From contig JBMHCT010000018.1 in NCBI GenBank assembly GCA_049889775.1, forward strand, positions 124,001 through 188,000: a stretch of 64,000 bases of DNA, written 5' to 3'. This DNA is from Jejuia sp049889775 (lineage in GTDB: Bacteria > Bacteroidota > Bacteroidia > Flavobacteriales > Flavobacteriaceae). The position numbers and the translations under genes are program-made. The notes below the pieces were generated by a model. That model was not told where the DNA came from. It searched no databases and worked only from the letters and a program-made list of their open reading frames with translations. Below are positions 38,718 to 46,870 of the stretch, piece by piece; within the stretch, counting starts at the first letter, position 1; each line of letters begins with the position of its first letter.

Positions 38718-40001
38718 CTAATCTTTATGAATACTTTTGAATGGGCGAATGATTAAGCGTGCCTCTCGGTCAAAACGAACATAGTTATATACCCAATTTA
38801 CAAAAACCACCATGCGGTTTCTGAAACCTATGAGGAAAAACAGGTGGACGAACATCCAGACATACCATGCAAAAACACCTTGAAATTTCCAGTTTTTAAG
38901 GTCTACCACCGCTTTGTTTCTGCCAATGGTTGCCATAGCACCTTTGTCTTTGTAAGTAAATGATCTTAGAGGTTTTCCTTCAATAATTCTTAATAAATTA
39001 TCTCCTAACTGTTCCCCTTGTTGAATGGCAGGTTGAGCCATCATTGGCAGACCATTTGGGTGCTCTTCAGACCGTAAATATGCAATATCGCCTATTGCAA
39101 AAATATGATCGACCCCCTTGACTTGGTTGTATTCGTTAACCAAAATTCTGTTGCCTCTAGTTATAAAATCTTCAGCCTCTAATCCTTTTATTGTAGCGCC
39201 TTTTACACCGGCAGCCCAAACTAAGGTTTTGGTCTCAAATGTTAAATCTGTGTTGGTGGTAACTGTATTACCATCGTAATTGGTTACACGTACGTTTGTC
39301 CAAATATTAACACCTAATTTTTCTAAAAAATCTTCTGCTTTTTTCGAGGCTTGAGCACTCATGCCTTTTAAAATACAATCACCAGATTGTACAATATGTA
39401 TTTGCGCCAAACGTGTATCTAAATCTGGATAGTCTTTGGGGAGAATACCCTTTTTTATTTCGGCCAAGGCACCTGCTAGCTCCACTCCTGTTGGTCCACC
39501 ACCAACAATTACAAAATTCATCAAAGCATTGCGCTCGTTTAAATCTGAGGTTAAAAGTGCATCTTCAAAATTTTCAAGAATTAAACTTCTAAGATTTAAG
39601 GATTGCGGTATGGTTTTCATTGCCATACTGTGCTTTTCAATCTCAGAATTACCAAAGTAATTGGTCTTCGATCCTGAAGCCACAACTAAATAATCAAATT
39701 TTAAATCGCCAATATTGGTTTTTACCTTATTCTTTTTGGTATCTATTTCCTCAACATTGGCTAATCTGAAATAAAAATTAGGGAAATCCTTTAATATTTT
39801 TCTAATGGGATACGCAATAGAATCAGGCTCCAATCCACCTGTAGAAACTTGATATAAAAGCGGTTGAAACGTATGATAATTATGTTTGTCTAAAAGTACT
39901 ACCTGAACTTCTTGCTTTGATAATTTTTTTGCTAACGCTACTCCAGCAAAACCCCCACCTATTATTACAACACGGGGAAAACTAGTTCTAGGTATATTCA
40001 T
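38718..40001 (-). CDS. ndh: Type II NADH dehydrogenase (NDH-2)
   Basis: The protein has 427 residues from the ATG at 39999-40001 (MNIPRTSFPRVVIIGGGFAG). A TTG ten codons upstream is also open but adds nothing conserved. The first GxGxxG (GGGFAG) binds FAD and the second (IVGGGPTGVELAGAL) binds NADH. The NHTFQPLLYQVSTG-like block (KHNYHTFQPLLYQ) and the C-terminal hydrophobic/aromatic segment (GVFAWYVWMFVHLFFLIGFR) attach it to the inner membrane. It passes electrons from NADH to quinone without pumping protons. It is divergent from the lpdA gene, 106 bp away. Confidence 0.93.
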   Translation of the reverse strand: MNIPRTSFPRVVIIGGGFAGVALAKKLSKQEVQVVLLDKHNYHTFQPLLYQVSTGGLEPDSIAYPIRKILKDFPNFYFRLANVEEIDTKKNKVKTNIGDLKFDYLVVASGSKTNYFGNSEIEKHSMAMKTIPQSLNLRSLILENFEDALLTSDLNERNALMNFVIVGGGPTGVELAGALAEIKKGILPKDYPDLDTRLAQIHIVQSGDCILKGMSAQASKKAEDFLEKLGVNIWTNVRVTNYDGNTVTTNTDLTFETKTLVWAAGVKGATIKGLEAEDFITRGNRILVNEYNQVKGVDHIFAIGDIAYLRSEEHPNGLPMMAQPAIQQGEQLGDNLLRIIEGKPLRSFTYKDKGAMATIGRNKAVVDLKNWKFQGVFAWYVWMFVHLFFLIGFRNRMVVFVNWVYNYVRFDREARLIIRPFKSIHKD

Positions 40002-40107
40002 ATCATGATAATTGCGATGTAAAGGTAGCAAAAGTTAGAAATTTAGTGTAGTTCAATATTCGATATTCAAACTTCATTTTGTAAATTTGCACCTTAAATT
40101 TTGACAC

Positions 40108-41484
40108 ATGAGTAAATACGATATTATAGTTCTTGGAAGTGGTCCTGGTGGTTATGTAACGGCTATTAGAGCATCGCAGTTAGGTTTTAAAACCGCTATT
40201 GTTGAAAAAGAAAGTCTTGGAGGCGTATGTCTTAACTGGGGTTGTATTCCAACAAAAGCGCTTATCAAATCGGCTCAAGTATTTGAATATCTAAAGCATG
40301 CAGAAGATTACGGACTAAAAGTGAAAGAAGCTTCGCACGATTTTGATGCTGTTGTGCAACGTAGTCGTGGCGTTGCAGATGGTATGAGTAAAGGTGTTCA
40401 ATTTTTAATGAAAAAGAATAAAATTGATGTTATTGAAGGTTTCGGAAAACTTAAACCAGGAAAGAAAGTTGAAGTTGATGGAACTGAGTATTCTGCAGAC
40501 CATATAGTTATTGCCACTGGTGCACGCTCTCGAGAATTACCAAGCTTGCCGCAAGACGGTGAAAAAGTAATAGGCTATCGTGAAGCAATGACACTTAAAA
40601 AGCAACCCAAGAAAATGATTGTGGTGGGTTCTGGCGCTATTGGTGTAGAATTTGCTTATGTGTACAATTCAATGGGAACCGAGGTAACAATTGTTGAGTA
40701 TTTACCAAACATTGTTCCTGTAGAAGACGAGGATGTGTCTAAACAATTGGAGCGTTCATTCAAAAAGAACGGTATTAAAATAAAAACATCTGCCGAAGTT
40801 ACTAGTGTAGATACATCTGGAGAAGGTGTTAAAGCTACTGTGAAAACTGCTAAGGGTGAAGAAGTTTTAGAAGCTGATGTGATTTTATCTGCAGTTGGTA
40901 TTAAAACAAATATTGAAAATATTGGATTAGAAGATGTTGGTATTGTAGTAGACAGAGATAAAATCTTAGTGAACGATTTTTATCAAACAAATATTCCTGG
41001 ATATTATGCTATCGGCGATGTAACACCAGGACAAGCACTAGCACATGTAGCTTCTGCTGAAGGTATTTTATGTGTTGAAAAAATTGCAGATCACCATGTT
41101 GAGCCTATCGATTATGGCAATATTCCAGGTTGCACATATTGCTCGCCAGAAATTGCTAGTGTTGGCTTAACTGAAAAGGCCGCTAAAGAAAAAGGTATTG
41201 ATATTAAAGTTGGAAAATTCCCATTCTCTGCTTCTGGTAAAGCTAGTGCTGGTGGAAATAAGGAAGGTTTCGTTAAAGTGATTTTTGATGCGAAATATGG
41301 CGAATGGTTAGGTTGTCATATGATTGGTGCTGGAGTTACTGATATGATTGCTGAAGCAGTTCTGGGTAGAAAGCTAGAAACAACAGGTCATGAAGTTTTA
41401 AAAGCCGTTCACCCACATCCAACAATGAGTGAAGCAGTTATGGAAGCTGTTGCTGCTGCTTATGATGAAGTAATTCATATTTAA
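40108..41484 (+). CDS. lpdA: Dihydrolipoyl dehydrogenase
   Basis: The protein has 458 residues. The FAD site GSGPGGYVTAIRASQLG is at the start, the redox disulfide is Cys41-Cys46 (GGVCLNWGCIPTK), the NAD site is VVGSGAIGVEFA, and the catalytic His437-Glu442 pair lies in HPHPTMSE near the end. This E3 component re-oxidises dihydrolipoamide in pyruvate, 2-oxoglutarate and branched-chain dehydrogenase complexes and in glycine cleavage. It stands alone here; the E1 and E2 genes are not in the window. A terminator follows. Confidence 0.96.
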   Translation: MSKYDIIVLGSGPGGYVTAIRASQLGFKTAIVEKESLGGVCLNWGCIPTKALIKSAQVFEYLKHAEDYGLKVKEASHDFDAVVQRSRGVADGMSKGVQFLMKKNKIDVIEGFGKLKPGKKVEVDGTEYSADHIVIATGARSRELPSLPQDGEKVIGYREAMTLKKQPKKMIVVGSGAIGVEFAYVYNSMGTEVTIVEYLPNIVPVEDEDVSKQLERSFKKNGIKIKTSAEVTSVDTSGEGVKATVKTAKGEEVLEADVILSAVGIKTNIENIGLEDVGIVVDRDKILVNDFYQTNIPGYYAIGDVTPGQALAHVASAEGILCVEKIADHHVEPIDYGNIPGCTYCSPEIASVGLTEKAAKEKGIDIKVGKFPFSASGKASAGGNKEGFVKVIFDAKYGEWLGCHMIGAGVTDMIAEAVLGRKLETTGHEVLKAVHPHPTMSEAVMEAVAAAYDEVIHI

Positions 41485-41492
41485 GCCGCTCC

Positions 41493-41614
41493 TAACCTCT
41501 CTAAAATTGAGTAACTCAACTCAAACGAAAAATTATAGATTTAAACAAAAGGTTCGAAAACTCGAACCTTTTTTTATTTCATACACGCTATTATTACCCC
41601 TTTTGGAGAGGTTA
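41493..41614. repeat. Imperfect inverted repeat flanking the lpdA terminator
   Basis: TAACCTCTCTAAAA (41493-41506) and TTTTGGAGAGGTTA (41601-41614) are reverse complements with one mismatch, 94 bp apart, on either side of the terminator. No target-site duplication was seen. It could be a dispersed flavobacterial intergenic repeat or a small decayed element. Confidence 0.45.
41547..41577 (+). terminator. Intrinsic terminator of lpdA
   Basis: AAGGTTCGA (41549-41557) and TCGAACCTT (41562-41570) form a perfect 9-bp stem with loop AAAC, followed by seven T. Confidence 0.92.
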
Positions 41615-41623
41615 AATGGGTTT

Positions 41624-42121
41624 TTAAAGTTTCAAACCTAAACCTATAAAAAGTCCATTTGGTGTAATTTCTTGAAATCCCAAAGTATATTTAAGGTGAA
41701 TATCCAGTGCGCTCGTAAACTGATAAGAGGTAGCAATATCTCCACGTACTTTAAATTTATTAACAAAAAAATCAAAGAAGTAATTTAAACTTGGACCAAC
41801 TAACAAGTTAAAGTTATGACCTACTTCGTATTTCATATAAATTGGAGCATTTACGAAATTAAAGTCGTTCAAAACAATATAAAGCACTTCTGGCTGTATT
41901 GAAAAGCTTTCGTCTACTTCAAAATCCATAAAGCCACCAAAATAAAATCCAGTAGCAGTTTCTGGATTAGTACCGAAAGACGCTTCTGCGACTTTAAAAA
42001 AAGTAAAATTAGCACCACCCTTTATTCCAAAACTACTAGATGATTGTCCATTTAGTTTAATACTAAAAAGACAAACTGCTATACAACCTAAGAGCGTTGT
42101 ATTTTTAAAAAAAACATTCAT
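41624..42121 (-). CDS. Outer-membrane beta-barrel protein
   Basis: The protein has 165 residues. The signal peptide (MNVFFKNTTLLGCIAVCLFS) ends near KLNGQ (~25). The rest has alternating polar and hydrophobic residues, with strands such as SFGIKGGANFTFF and a C-terminal GLFIGLGLKL, as in small PorT/OmpW-like barrels of Bacteroidota. Function is unknown. It starts 2 bp after the aroQ stop, so the two are cotranscribed, although no functional link is evident. Confidence 0.8.
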   Translation of the reverse strand: MNVFFKNTTLLGCIAVCLFSIKLNGQSSSSFGIKGGANFTFFKVAEASFGTNPETATGFYFGGFMDFEVDESFSIQPEVLYIVLNDFNFVNAPIYMKYEVGHNFNLLVGPSLNYFFDFFVNKFKVRGDIATSYQFTSALDIHLKYTLGFQEITPNGLFIGLGLKL

Positions 42122-42123
42122 TT

Positions 42124-42543
42124 TTAATTTAAAAAACTCTGTATAGCCAACTCATAACTTTGCAGTCCAAAACCAAGAATCACGCCTTTGGCATTAGGGG
42201 ATACAAATGATTGATGTCTAAATTCTTCACGTCCAAATGTATTTGAAATATGCACTTCAACAACTGGAGTTTCAATAGCTTTTATAGCATCTCCAATACC
42301 AACAGAGGTATGCGTGTAAGCCGCAGCGTTTAAAACAATACCGTCATAATCAAACCCCACCTCATGCAATTTATTTATCAGTTCTCCTTCAACATTAGAT
42401 TGATAATAATCTAAGTCCACACCTTTATATTTAGTTTTAACTTTATCTAGGAACTCTGTAAAGGTTAGGCTTCCGTAAATATTGGGTTCACGTTTACCAA
42501 GTAAATTAAGATTTGGACCGTTTATTATGATTAGTTTTTTCAT
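42124..42543 (-). CDS. aroQ: 3-dehydroquinate dehydratase, type II
   Basis: The protein has 139 residues, typical of type II enzymes. The motif INGPNLNLLGKREPNIYG at the N-terminus holds the active-site Arg and Tyr; NAAAYTHTSVGIGDAI and EVHISNTFGREEFRHQS, with its catalytic His, complete the site. It dehydrates 3-dehydroquinate to 3-dehydroshikimate in the shikimate pathway, as a cytoplasmic dodecamer. It lies upstream of a small outer-membrane protein gene and downstream of another on the same strand, with a terminator before it. Confidence 0.97.
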   Translation of the reverse strand: MKKLIIINGPNLNLLGKREPNIYGSLTFTEFLDKVKTKYKGVDLDYYQSNVEGELINKLHEVGFDYDGIVLNAAAYTHTSVGIGDAIKAIETPVVEVHISNTFGREEFRHQSFVSPNAKGVILGFGLQSYELAIQSFLN

Positions 42544-42570
42544 AAGGTAAAGATATTTAAAATTGGAGCA

Positions 42571-42596
42571 TAAAAAAAGAGCTGGAAAACCAGCTC
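42571..42596 (-). terminator. Terminator of the beta-barrel gene at 42622
   Basis: GAGCTGG (42579-42585) and CCAGCTC (42590-42596) pair around AAAA; on the minus strand the stem is followed by seven T. Confidence 0.88.
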
Positions 42597-42621
42597 CTCT
42601 ATTTAATTATATTTAAGCTAA

Positions 42622-43122
42622 TTAATCTATTCCAAACTCAATACCTTCACTTATGATGTCCCAACTTCCACCATCTACACTTACAACTCTGCAAGCAGCA
42701 ACAATATCAATAGCCTCACTGACACTATATTGTGCTCTAGGCGAATAATAAAAGCCTCCATCATTATCATCACTTATGCCTAAAGCGTATCCAACATAGG
42801 CTCCAACAGTAAAACTAGGTGCAACTTCAAATCTACCTGAAGCAGCAATTGGAATAAATTGTACATCTTCTGTCTTTAAGGCAACACCAAGAATAGTTAT
42901 TTCGTCTCCAAAAGAATGAGAGTAACCAATGGTAGCACCAGCATCGAATTCATCTGATATTTCGAAGAGATAACCTAAATCAACTGCTATAGCAAATGTT
43001 GTAAAATCTCCTGCATCTCCAATTGGAATACCAGCACTAAGTCCAGCACTAAATTCACCTTGAGCATTTAAGCTTGTTATTGCGAATAACGCAATAATTG
43101 GCAATAAAAATAAATTTTTCAT
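42622..43122 (-). CDS. Outer-membrane beta-barrel protein
   Basis: The protein has 166 residues. A signal peptide (MKNLFLLPIIALFAITSLNA, cut before QGEFS) is followed by repeated short beta strands (FSAGLSAGIPIG, AIAVDLGYLFEIS, SFTVGAYVGYALGIS) with acidic turns. It resembles small outer-membrane porin-like barrels of flavobacteria. The 217-bp gap to the divergent xerD gene holds an 18-bp inverted repeat that could control either gene. No substrate can be named. Confidence 0.8.
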   Translation of the reverse strand: MKNLFLLPIIALFAITSLNAQGEFSAGLSAGIPIGDAGDFTTFAIAVDLGYLFEISDEFDAGATIGYSHSFGDEITILGVALKTEDVQFIPIAASGRFEVAPSFTVGAYVGYALGISDDNDGGFYYSPRAQYSVSEAIDIVAACRVVSVDGGSWDIISEGIEFGID

Positions 43123-43282
43123 AATTATTGAAGATTATAGTTTGATATACTCAGAATTAAATAAAAATTCATAACAATATTTAAATGTTGGAAACATTAT
43201 TAAAAGCTTCATCAGCATTCAAACTTAAAACTATTGATTATCAGAAACTTAAAATATAAGTTATCGATATTTTCTTTGAAAA

Positions 43283-43300
43283 ATACGTAGAACTACGTAT
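43283..43300. promoter_or_regulatory. Perfect inverted repeat, candidate operator
   Basis: ATACGTAG-AA-CTACGTAT is an inverted repeat of two 8-bp arms with a 2-bp spacer. It lies 40 bp before the xerD start and 160 bp before the divergent barrel gene. Its TACGTA arms and size suit a NarL/LuxR-type response regulator, but the binding protein is unknown. Confidence 0.55.
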
Positions 43301-43339
43301 AACCATTATATTCTCATTTTTACCTACATTTACCTTATT

Positions 43340-44236
43340 ATGAAGTGGCAAAATGCTATAAAAGATTATTCTTTATTTCTAAAGATAGAGAGAGGGTTAT
43401 CTCAAAATTCTATCGATAATTATGTTTTAGATATACAAAAACTGACGAAGTATATAGAAACCAATAAAATTAGTTCTAATCCTATTTCTACTACCTCAGA
43501 AACCATTCAACAATTTATTTATGAATCCGCTAAAGAACTAAACGCCAGATCCCAGTCCAGACTAATTTCTGGCTTACGTAGTTTTTTCAACTATTTAGTC
43601 TTTGAAGATTATAGAAAAGACAATCCGGTAGATTTAATTGAGTCTCCTAAAATTGGCAGAAAACTACCAGATACACTTTCCGAAGAAGAAATAGATCAAA
43701 TTATTAGTGCTATAGATTTGAGTAAACCAGAAGGAGAACGTAATCGCGCCATGTTAGAGACACTATACGGATGTGGTCTACGGGTTAGTGAATTGATTAA
43801 TTTAAAGCTGTCTGATCTATTCTTTGATGAAGGTTTTATAAAGGTTACCGGTAAAGGCGATAAACAACGGTTTGTACCTATAGTAGAGTCTACTGTGAAG
43901 TACATTAATATTTACAGTACAGAAATTCGTAACCATATGAATATACAAGCGGGTTTTGAAGATACTCTTTTTCTAAACCGAAGAGGCAAACAGTTAACCC
44001 GAGCTATGGTTTTTACGATAATCAAACAACTTGTAGAAAAAATTGGTTTAAAGAAAAATGTATCACCACACACGTTTAGGCATTCATTTGCAACGCACTT
44101 ACTTCAAAACGATGCAGATTTAAGGGCCATTCAACTAATGCTCGGGCATGAAAGCATTACTACAACAGAGATTTACGTTCACCTTGATAAAAGCCATCTT
44201 ACAAAGGTGGTTGAAAAATACCATCCTAGAAAATAA
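43340..44236 (+). CDS. xerD: Site-specific tyrosine recombinase XerD/XerC-type
   Basis: The protein has 298 residues. The N-terminal SAM-like core-binding domain (1-~90, YSLFLKIERGLSQNSIDNY) precedes the catalytic domain with all six expected residues: Arg148 (GCGLRVSEL), Lys172, His244 and Arg247 (PHTFRHSFATH), His270 (LMLGHESI) and Tyr279 (EIYVHL). It resolves chromosome dimers at dif and in Bacteroidota usually acts as the single or main Xer protein. The gene is isolated, and no integrase-type neighbours or att sites were seen, so it is a housekeeping copy. Confidence 0.93.
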   Translation: MKWQNAIKDYSLFLKIERGLSQNSIDNYVLDIQKLTKYIETNKISSNPISTTSETIQQFIYESAKELNARSQSRLISGLRSFFNYLVFEDYRKDNPVDLIESPKIGRKLPDTLSEEEIDQIISAIDLSKPEGERNRAMLETLYGCGLRVSELINLKLSDLFFDEGFIKVTGKGDKQRFVPIVESTVKYINIYSTEIRNHMNIQAGFEDTLFLNRRGKQLTRAMVFTIIKQLVEKIGLKKNVSPHTFRHSFATHLLQNDADLRAIQLMLGHESITTTEIYVHLDKSHLTKVVEKYHPRK

Positions 44237-44240
44237 CAAT

Positions 44241-44267
44241 AAAAAAATCCAGCCAATAGCTGGATTT
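44241..44267. terminator. Bidirectional terminator between xerD and rny
   Basis: AAATCCAGC (44245-44253) pairs with GCTGGATTT (44259-44267), loop CAATA. On the minus strand it is followed by a run of seven T, so it mainly ends the rny message. Confidence 0.85.
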
Positions 44268-44292
44268 CAATATTTATTCAATTCAAAGAATT

Positions 44293-45867
44293 CTATTTAG
44301 CAATATTAACTGCTCTAGTTTCTCTAATAACCGTAATTTTAACCTGACCCGGATAAGTCATATCAGTTTGAATCTTTTGCGAAATATTAAATGATAATTC
44401 TGCTGCTTTTTCATCATTCACCTTTTCACTTTCAACAATTACGCGCAACTCCCTGCCCGCTTGTATCGCATATGCTTTTTTAACACCGTTAAACCCAAAA
44501 GCAATATCTTCTAGGTCTTTTAAACGTTGAATATAACTATCTAAGACTTGTCGTCTTGCACCTGGTCTAGCACCCGATATGGCATCACAAACTTGAACAA
44601 TAGGCGCCAATAACGATTTCATTTCAATTTCATCATGGTGGGCACCTATGGCATTACAAACATCTCCTTTTTCTCCATATTTTTCAGCCCACTGCATTCC
44701 CAAAATTGCATGTGGTGTTTCCATATCTGTTTCGGCGTCTGGAACTTTTCCAATATCATGCAGCAATCCCGCACGTTTTGCTAATTTCGGATTTAGCCCT
44801 AATTCTGATGCCATAACTCCACAGAGCTTCGCTACTTCTCTAGAGTGTTGCAATAAATTTTGTCCGTAGGAAGAACGGTATTTCATTCTACCAACAATTT
44901 TAATTAATTCGGGGTGCAGATTGTGAATCCCTAAATCAATTACTGTTCGTTTACCGACTTCTATTATTTCCTGTTCAATTTGTTTTGTTGTTTTTCTAAC
45001 TATCTCTTCAATCCTTGCAGGATGTATTCTTCCATCAGTAACCAATTTATGAAGTGATAGTCTAGCTACTTCTCGTCTTACAGCATCAAAACAAGATAGG
45101 ATGATAGCCTCTGGTGTATCATCTACAATAATCTCAACACCTGTTGCAGATTCTATGGCACGAATGTTTCTTCCTTCACGACCAATGATACGTCCTTTAA
45201 CGTCATCAGATTCTATATTGAAAACGGAAACACAGTTATCAACAGCCTCTTCTGTACCAATTCGCTGGATGGTATTGATAATAACCTTTTTTGCTTCTTG
45301 TTCCGCAGTAAGTTTAGCCTCTTCCAACGCACCTTGAATGTAAGCCATGGCATCGTTTTTGGCTTCACCTTTTAAAGATTCTACCAATTGCTCTTTCGCC
45401 TCTTCCGCTGATAAACTAGAAATAACTTCTAATTGTTGTACCTGGCTTTTATGCAATCGCTCAATTTCAGCTTGCTTCTTATCTAAAACATCAAGTCTAT
45501 GATTGTAGTCATTAATTTTACTTTCTAAACTTTGATTAAGTTTTTTGCCTTTAGAAAGTTCTTGAGATACCTGAGATTCCTTATCTCTGGTCCGTTTTTC
45601 AGCTTCTGCCATTTTTTTGTCACGAGATAAAATAACCTTCTCATGCTCTGCCTTAAGCTCTATAAATTTTTCTTTAGCCTGAAGAATTTTATCCTTCTTT
45701 ATACTTTCACCTTCACTTTTAGCTTCTTTTAATATTGAAGCAGCGTCTTTCTTTGCTGATTTAATTAATTTAGATGCATTACTCTTTTCTATTGATTTGG
45801 CTATGATATATCCTATTATTAGCCCTACAATTACACCTCCTACAATTAATACAATTGTGTTGTCCAT
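44293..45867 (-). CDS. rny: Ribonuclease Y
   Basis: The protein has 524 residues from the ATG at 45865-45867 (MDNTIVLIVGGVIVGLIIGY). An open frame continues 37 codons further upstream, but that stretch overlaps the 6S RNA 3' end and has no family match. An N-terminal membrane helix is followed by a long coiled coil (~25-190), a KH RNA-binding domain (GRIIGREGRNIRAIESATGV) and an HD domain (AGLLHDIGKVPD, then IGAHHDE). It is a membrane-anchored endoribonuclease that starts mRNA decay. The order coiled-coil gene, zapA, 6S RNA, rny on one strand looks like a conserved flavobacterial block. Confidence 0.95.
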   Translation of the reverse strand: MDNTIVLIVGGVIVGLIIGYIIAKSIEKSNASKLIKSAKKDAASILKEAKSEGESIKKDKILQAKEKFIELKAEHEKVILSRDKKMAEAEKRTRDKESQVSQELSKGKKLNQSLESKINDYNHRLDVLDKKQAEIERLHKSQVQQLEVISSLSAEEAKEQLVESLKGEAKNDAMAYIQGALEEAKLTAEQEAKKVIINTIQRIGTEEAVDNCVSVFNIESDDVKGRIIGREGRNIRAIESATGVEIIVDDTPEAIILSCFDAVRREVARLSLHKLVTDGRIHPARIEEIVRKTTKQIEQEIIEVGKRTVIDLGIHNLHPELIKIVGRMKYRSSYGQNLLQHSREVAKLCGVMASELGLNPKLAKRAGLLHDIGKVPDAETDMETPHAILGMQWAEKYGEKGDVCNAIGAHHDEIEMKSLLAPIVQVCDAISGARPGARRQVLDSYIQRLKDLEDIAFGFNGVKKAYAIQAGRELRVIVESEKVNDEKAAELSFNISQKIQTDMTYPGQVKITVIRETRAVNIAK

Positions 45868-45891
45868 TGTTAAATTAGTTGATTTATATAT

Positions 45892-46075
45892 ATAAAAAAA
45901 CCTACACCGGTATAAAGTTTTGTATAAACTCCTTAAAAACAAGTTTAGGGCTAACAAGCTGATCAAGGATCTGCCCAAAATACAAAAGTACTAGCAGCCT
46001 GCTTTTACAACTTAAACTCACCCTTTTTAAAGAATTAACGTTGAGTTTATCAAAAAAAATAACCAATGTAGGTAG
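45892..46075 (-). ncRNA. ssrS: 6S RNA
   Basis: Read on the minus strand, the 5' ACCTACATTGGT (46062-46073 on +) pairs over all 12 positions, two of them G-T, with the 3' ACCGGTGTAGGT (45900-45911). A second stem ATAAACTC/GAGTTTAT lies just inside, then a large open central region and a distal arm with GCAGGCTG and CAGCTTG. A run of seven T follows the closing stem. Length (~180 nt), the bubble-in-a-rod shape and position next to zapA all fit 6S RNA, which binds RNA polymerase holoenzyme. Ends are estimated. Confidence 0.75.
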
Positions 46076-46100
46076 TAACTTCTACTTATTTTAAAGAACG

Positions 46101-46394
46101 TTAAGCACTTAAATGAGCTTCCAATAAGCTATTTATAGTATTTAGCTTTTCTTCCACCTCTTCATTTCGCACTTCCTTATCTATAGACTTTTGCTCCAAC
46201 TGAGAGGCAAACTGCAATGCACACATGGCCAATACATCTTGCTTATCTCTTACGGAGTAACTTTGCTCAAATCGTTTAATCATTACCTCGATGTTTTTTG
46301 CTGCTTTTCGCAACCCTTCCTCCTGTTTCGCATCAATAGTTAAAGGATATACTCGATTTGCTATTGATAACTTTATTTTCAGCTTTTCTGACAT
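46101..46394 (-). CDS. zapA: Cell division protein ZapA
   Basis: The protein has 97 residues from the ATG at 46392-46394 (MSEKLKIKLSIANRVYPLTI); the TTG one codon before is not needed. The short beta-rich N-terminus followed by a long helix (EEGLRKAAKNIEVMIKRF, DVLAMCALQFASQLEQK) is the ZapA fold. It cross-links FtsZ filaments at the division ring. It lies 15 bp after a coiled-coil gene and just upstream of the 6S RNA. Confidence 0.88.
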   Translation of the reverse strand: MSEKLKIKLSIANRVYPLTIDAKQEEGLRKAAKNIEVMIKRFEQSYSVRDKQDVLAMCALQFASQLEQKSIDKEVRNEEVEEKLNTINSLLEAHLSA

Positions 46395-46409
46395 CAAAAT
46401 TATGTTACA

Positions 46410-46694
46410 TCATTCTGATAATTGTGCAATACAATGATCTATTTCCCGAATTAATGCATTTATTTTAAGCTTCGTCTCTCTTTTATTATCGTTACTACCA
46501 AGCATTGAATTCGCCATTTTAAGTGCCTGATACTTTTCCTCCCAATTGGCATTTTGCTTTTGGTAGGTTTTTAATTCTTCCTTAGCATTTATCAATTCCT
46601 CATTTAATTTTAAATTAGCCTGTTTTGTTTGATCTAATTTCAGAAGCACTTTATTAATTTTATGCTCCAAGGAATTAACAACAGCTTCAATCAT
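46410..46694 (-). CDS. Small coiled-coil protein upstream of zapA
   Basis: The protein has 94 residues, nearly all predicted as one coiled coil (VNSLEHKINKVLLKLDQTKQ, LNEELINAKEELKTYQKQNA), then a short conserved-looking tail (KINALIREIDHCIAQLSE). It has no membrane segment. Its size and heptads recall ZapB, and its place directly before zapA suggests a divisome role. This is an inference; no sequence match to ZapB itself can be claimed. The ATG start at 46692-46694 is clear. Confidence 0.75.
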   Translation of the reverse strand: MIEAVVNSLEHKINKVLLKLDQTKQANLKLNEELINAKEELKTYQKQNANWEEKYQALKMANSMLGSNDNKRETKLKINALIREIDHCIAQLSE

Positions 46695-46870
46695 GCCTAT
46701 CTACAAAATTCAATACTTATTAAACAAAGTTAACATTACTTCATATAAATAACAATAATTTTACATAAAATTTGTTGGTCACATACAGTTAAACAACTTC
46801 TAATGCCTTGATTTTTGGACTAGTTTTTGCCAATTACATTCAAATTAATATTTTAGCCCAATACGAACTT

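Noticed and set aside
40002..40031. TTG start ten codons upstream for NDH-2
   Set aside because: The ATG at 39999-40001 places the FAD motif at the usual distance from the N-terminus.
43340..44236. Tyrosine recombinase as the integrase of a mobile element
   Set aside because: Core genes lie on both sides, no attachment repeats or cargo were found, and the sequence fits housekeeping XerD.
45868..45978. Longer N-terminus for ribonuclease Y
   Set aside because: The extra 37 codons overlap the 6S RNA end and precede the typical membrane-anchor start; they have no family features.
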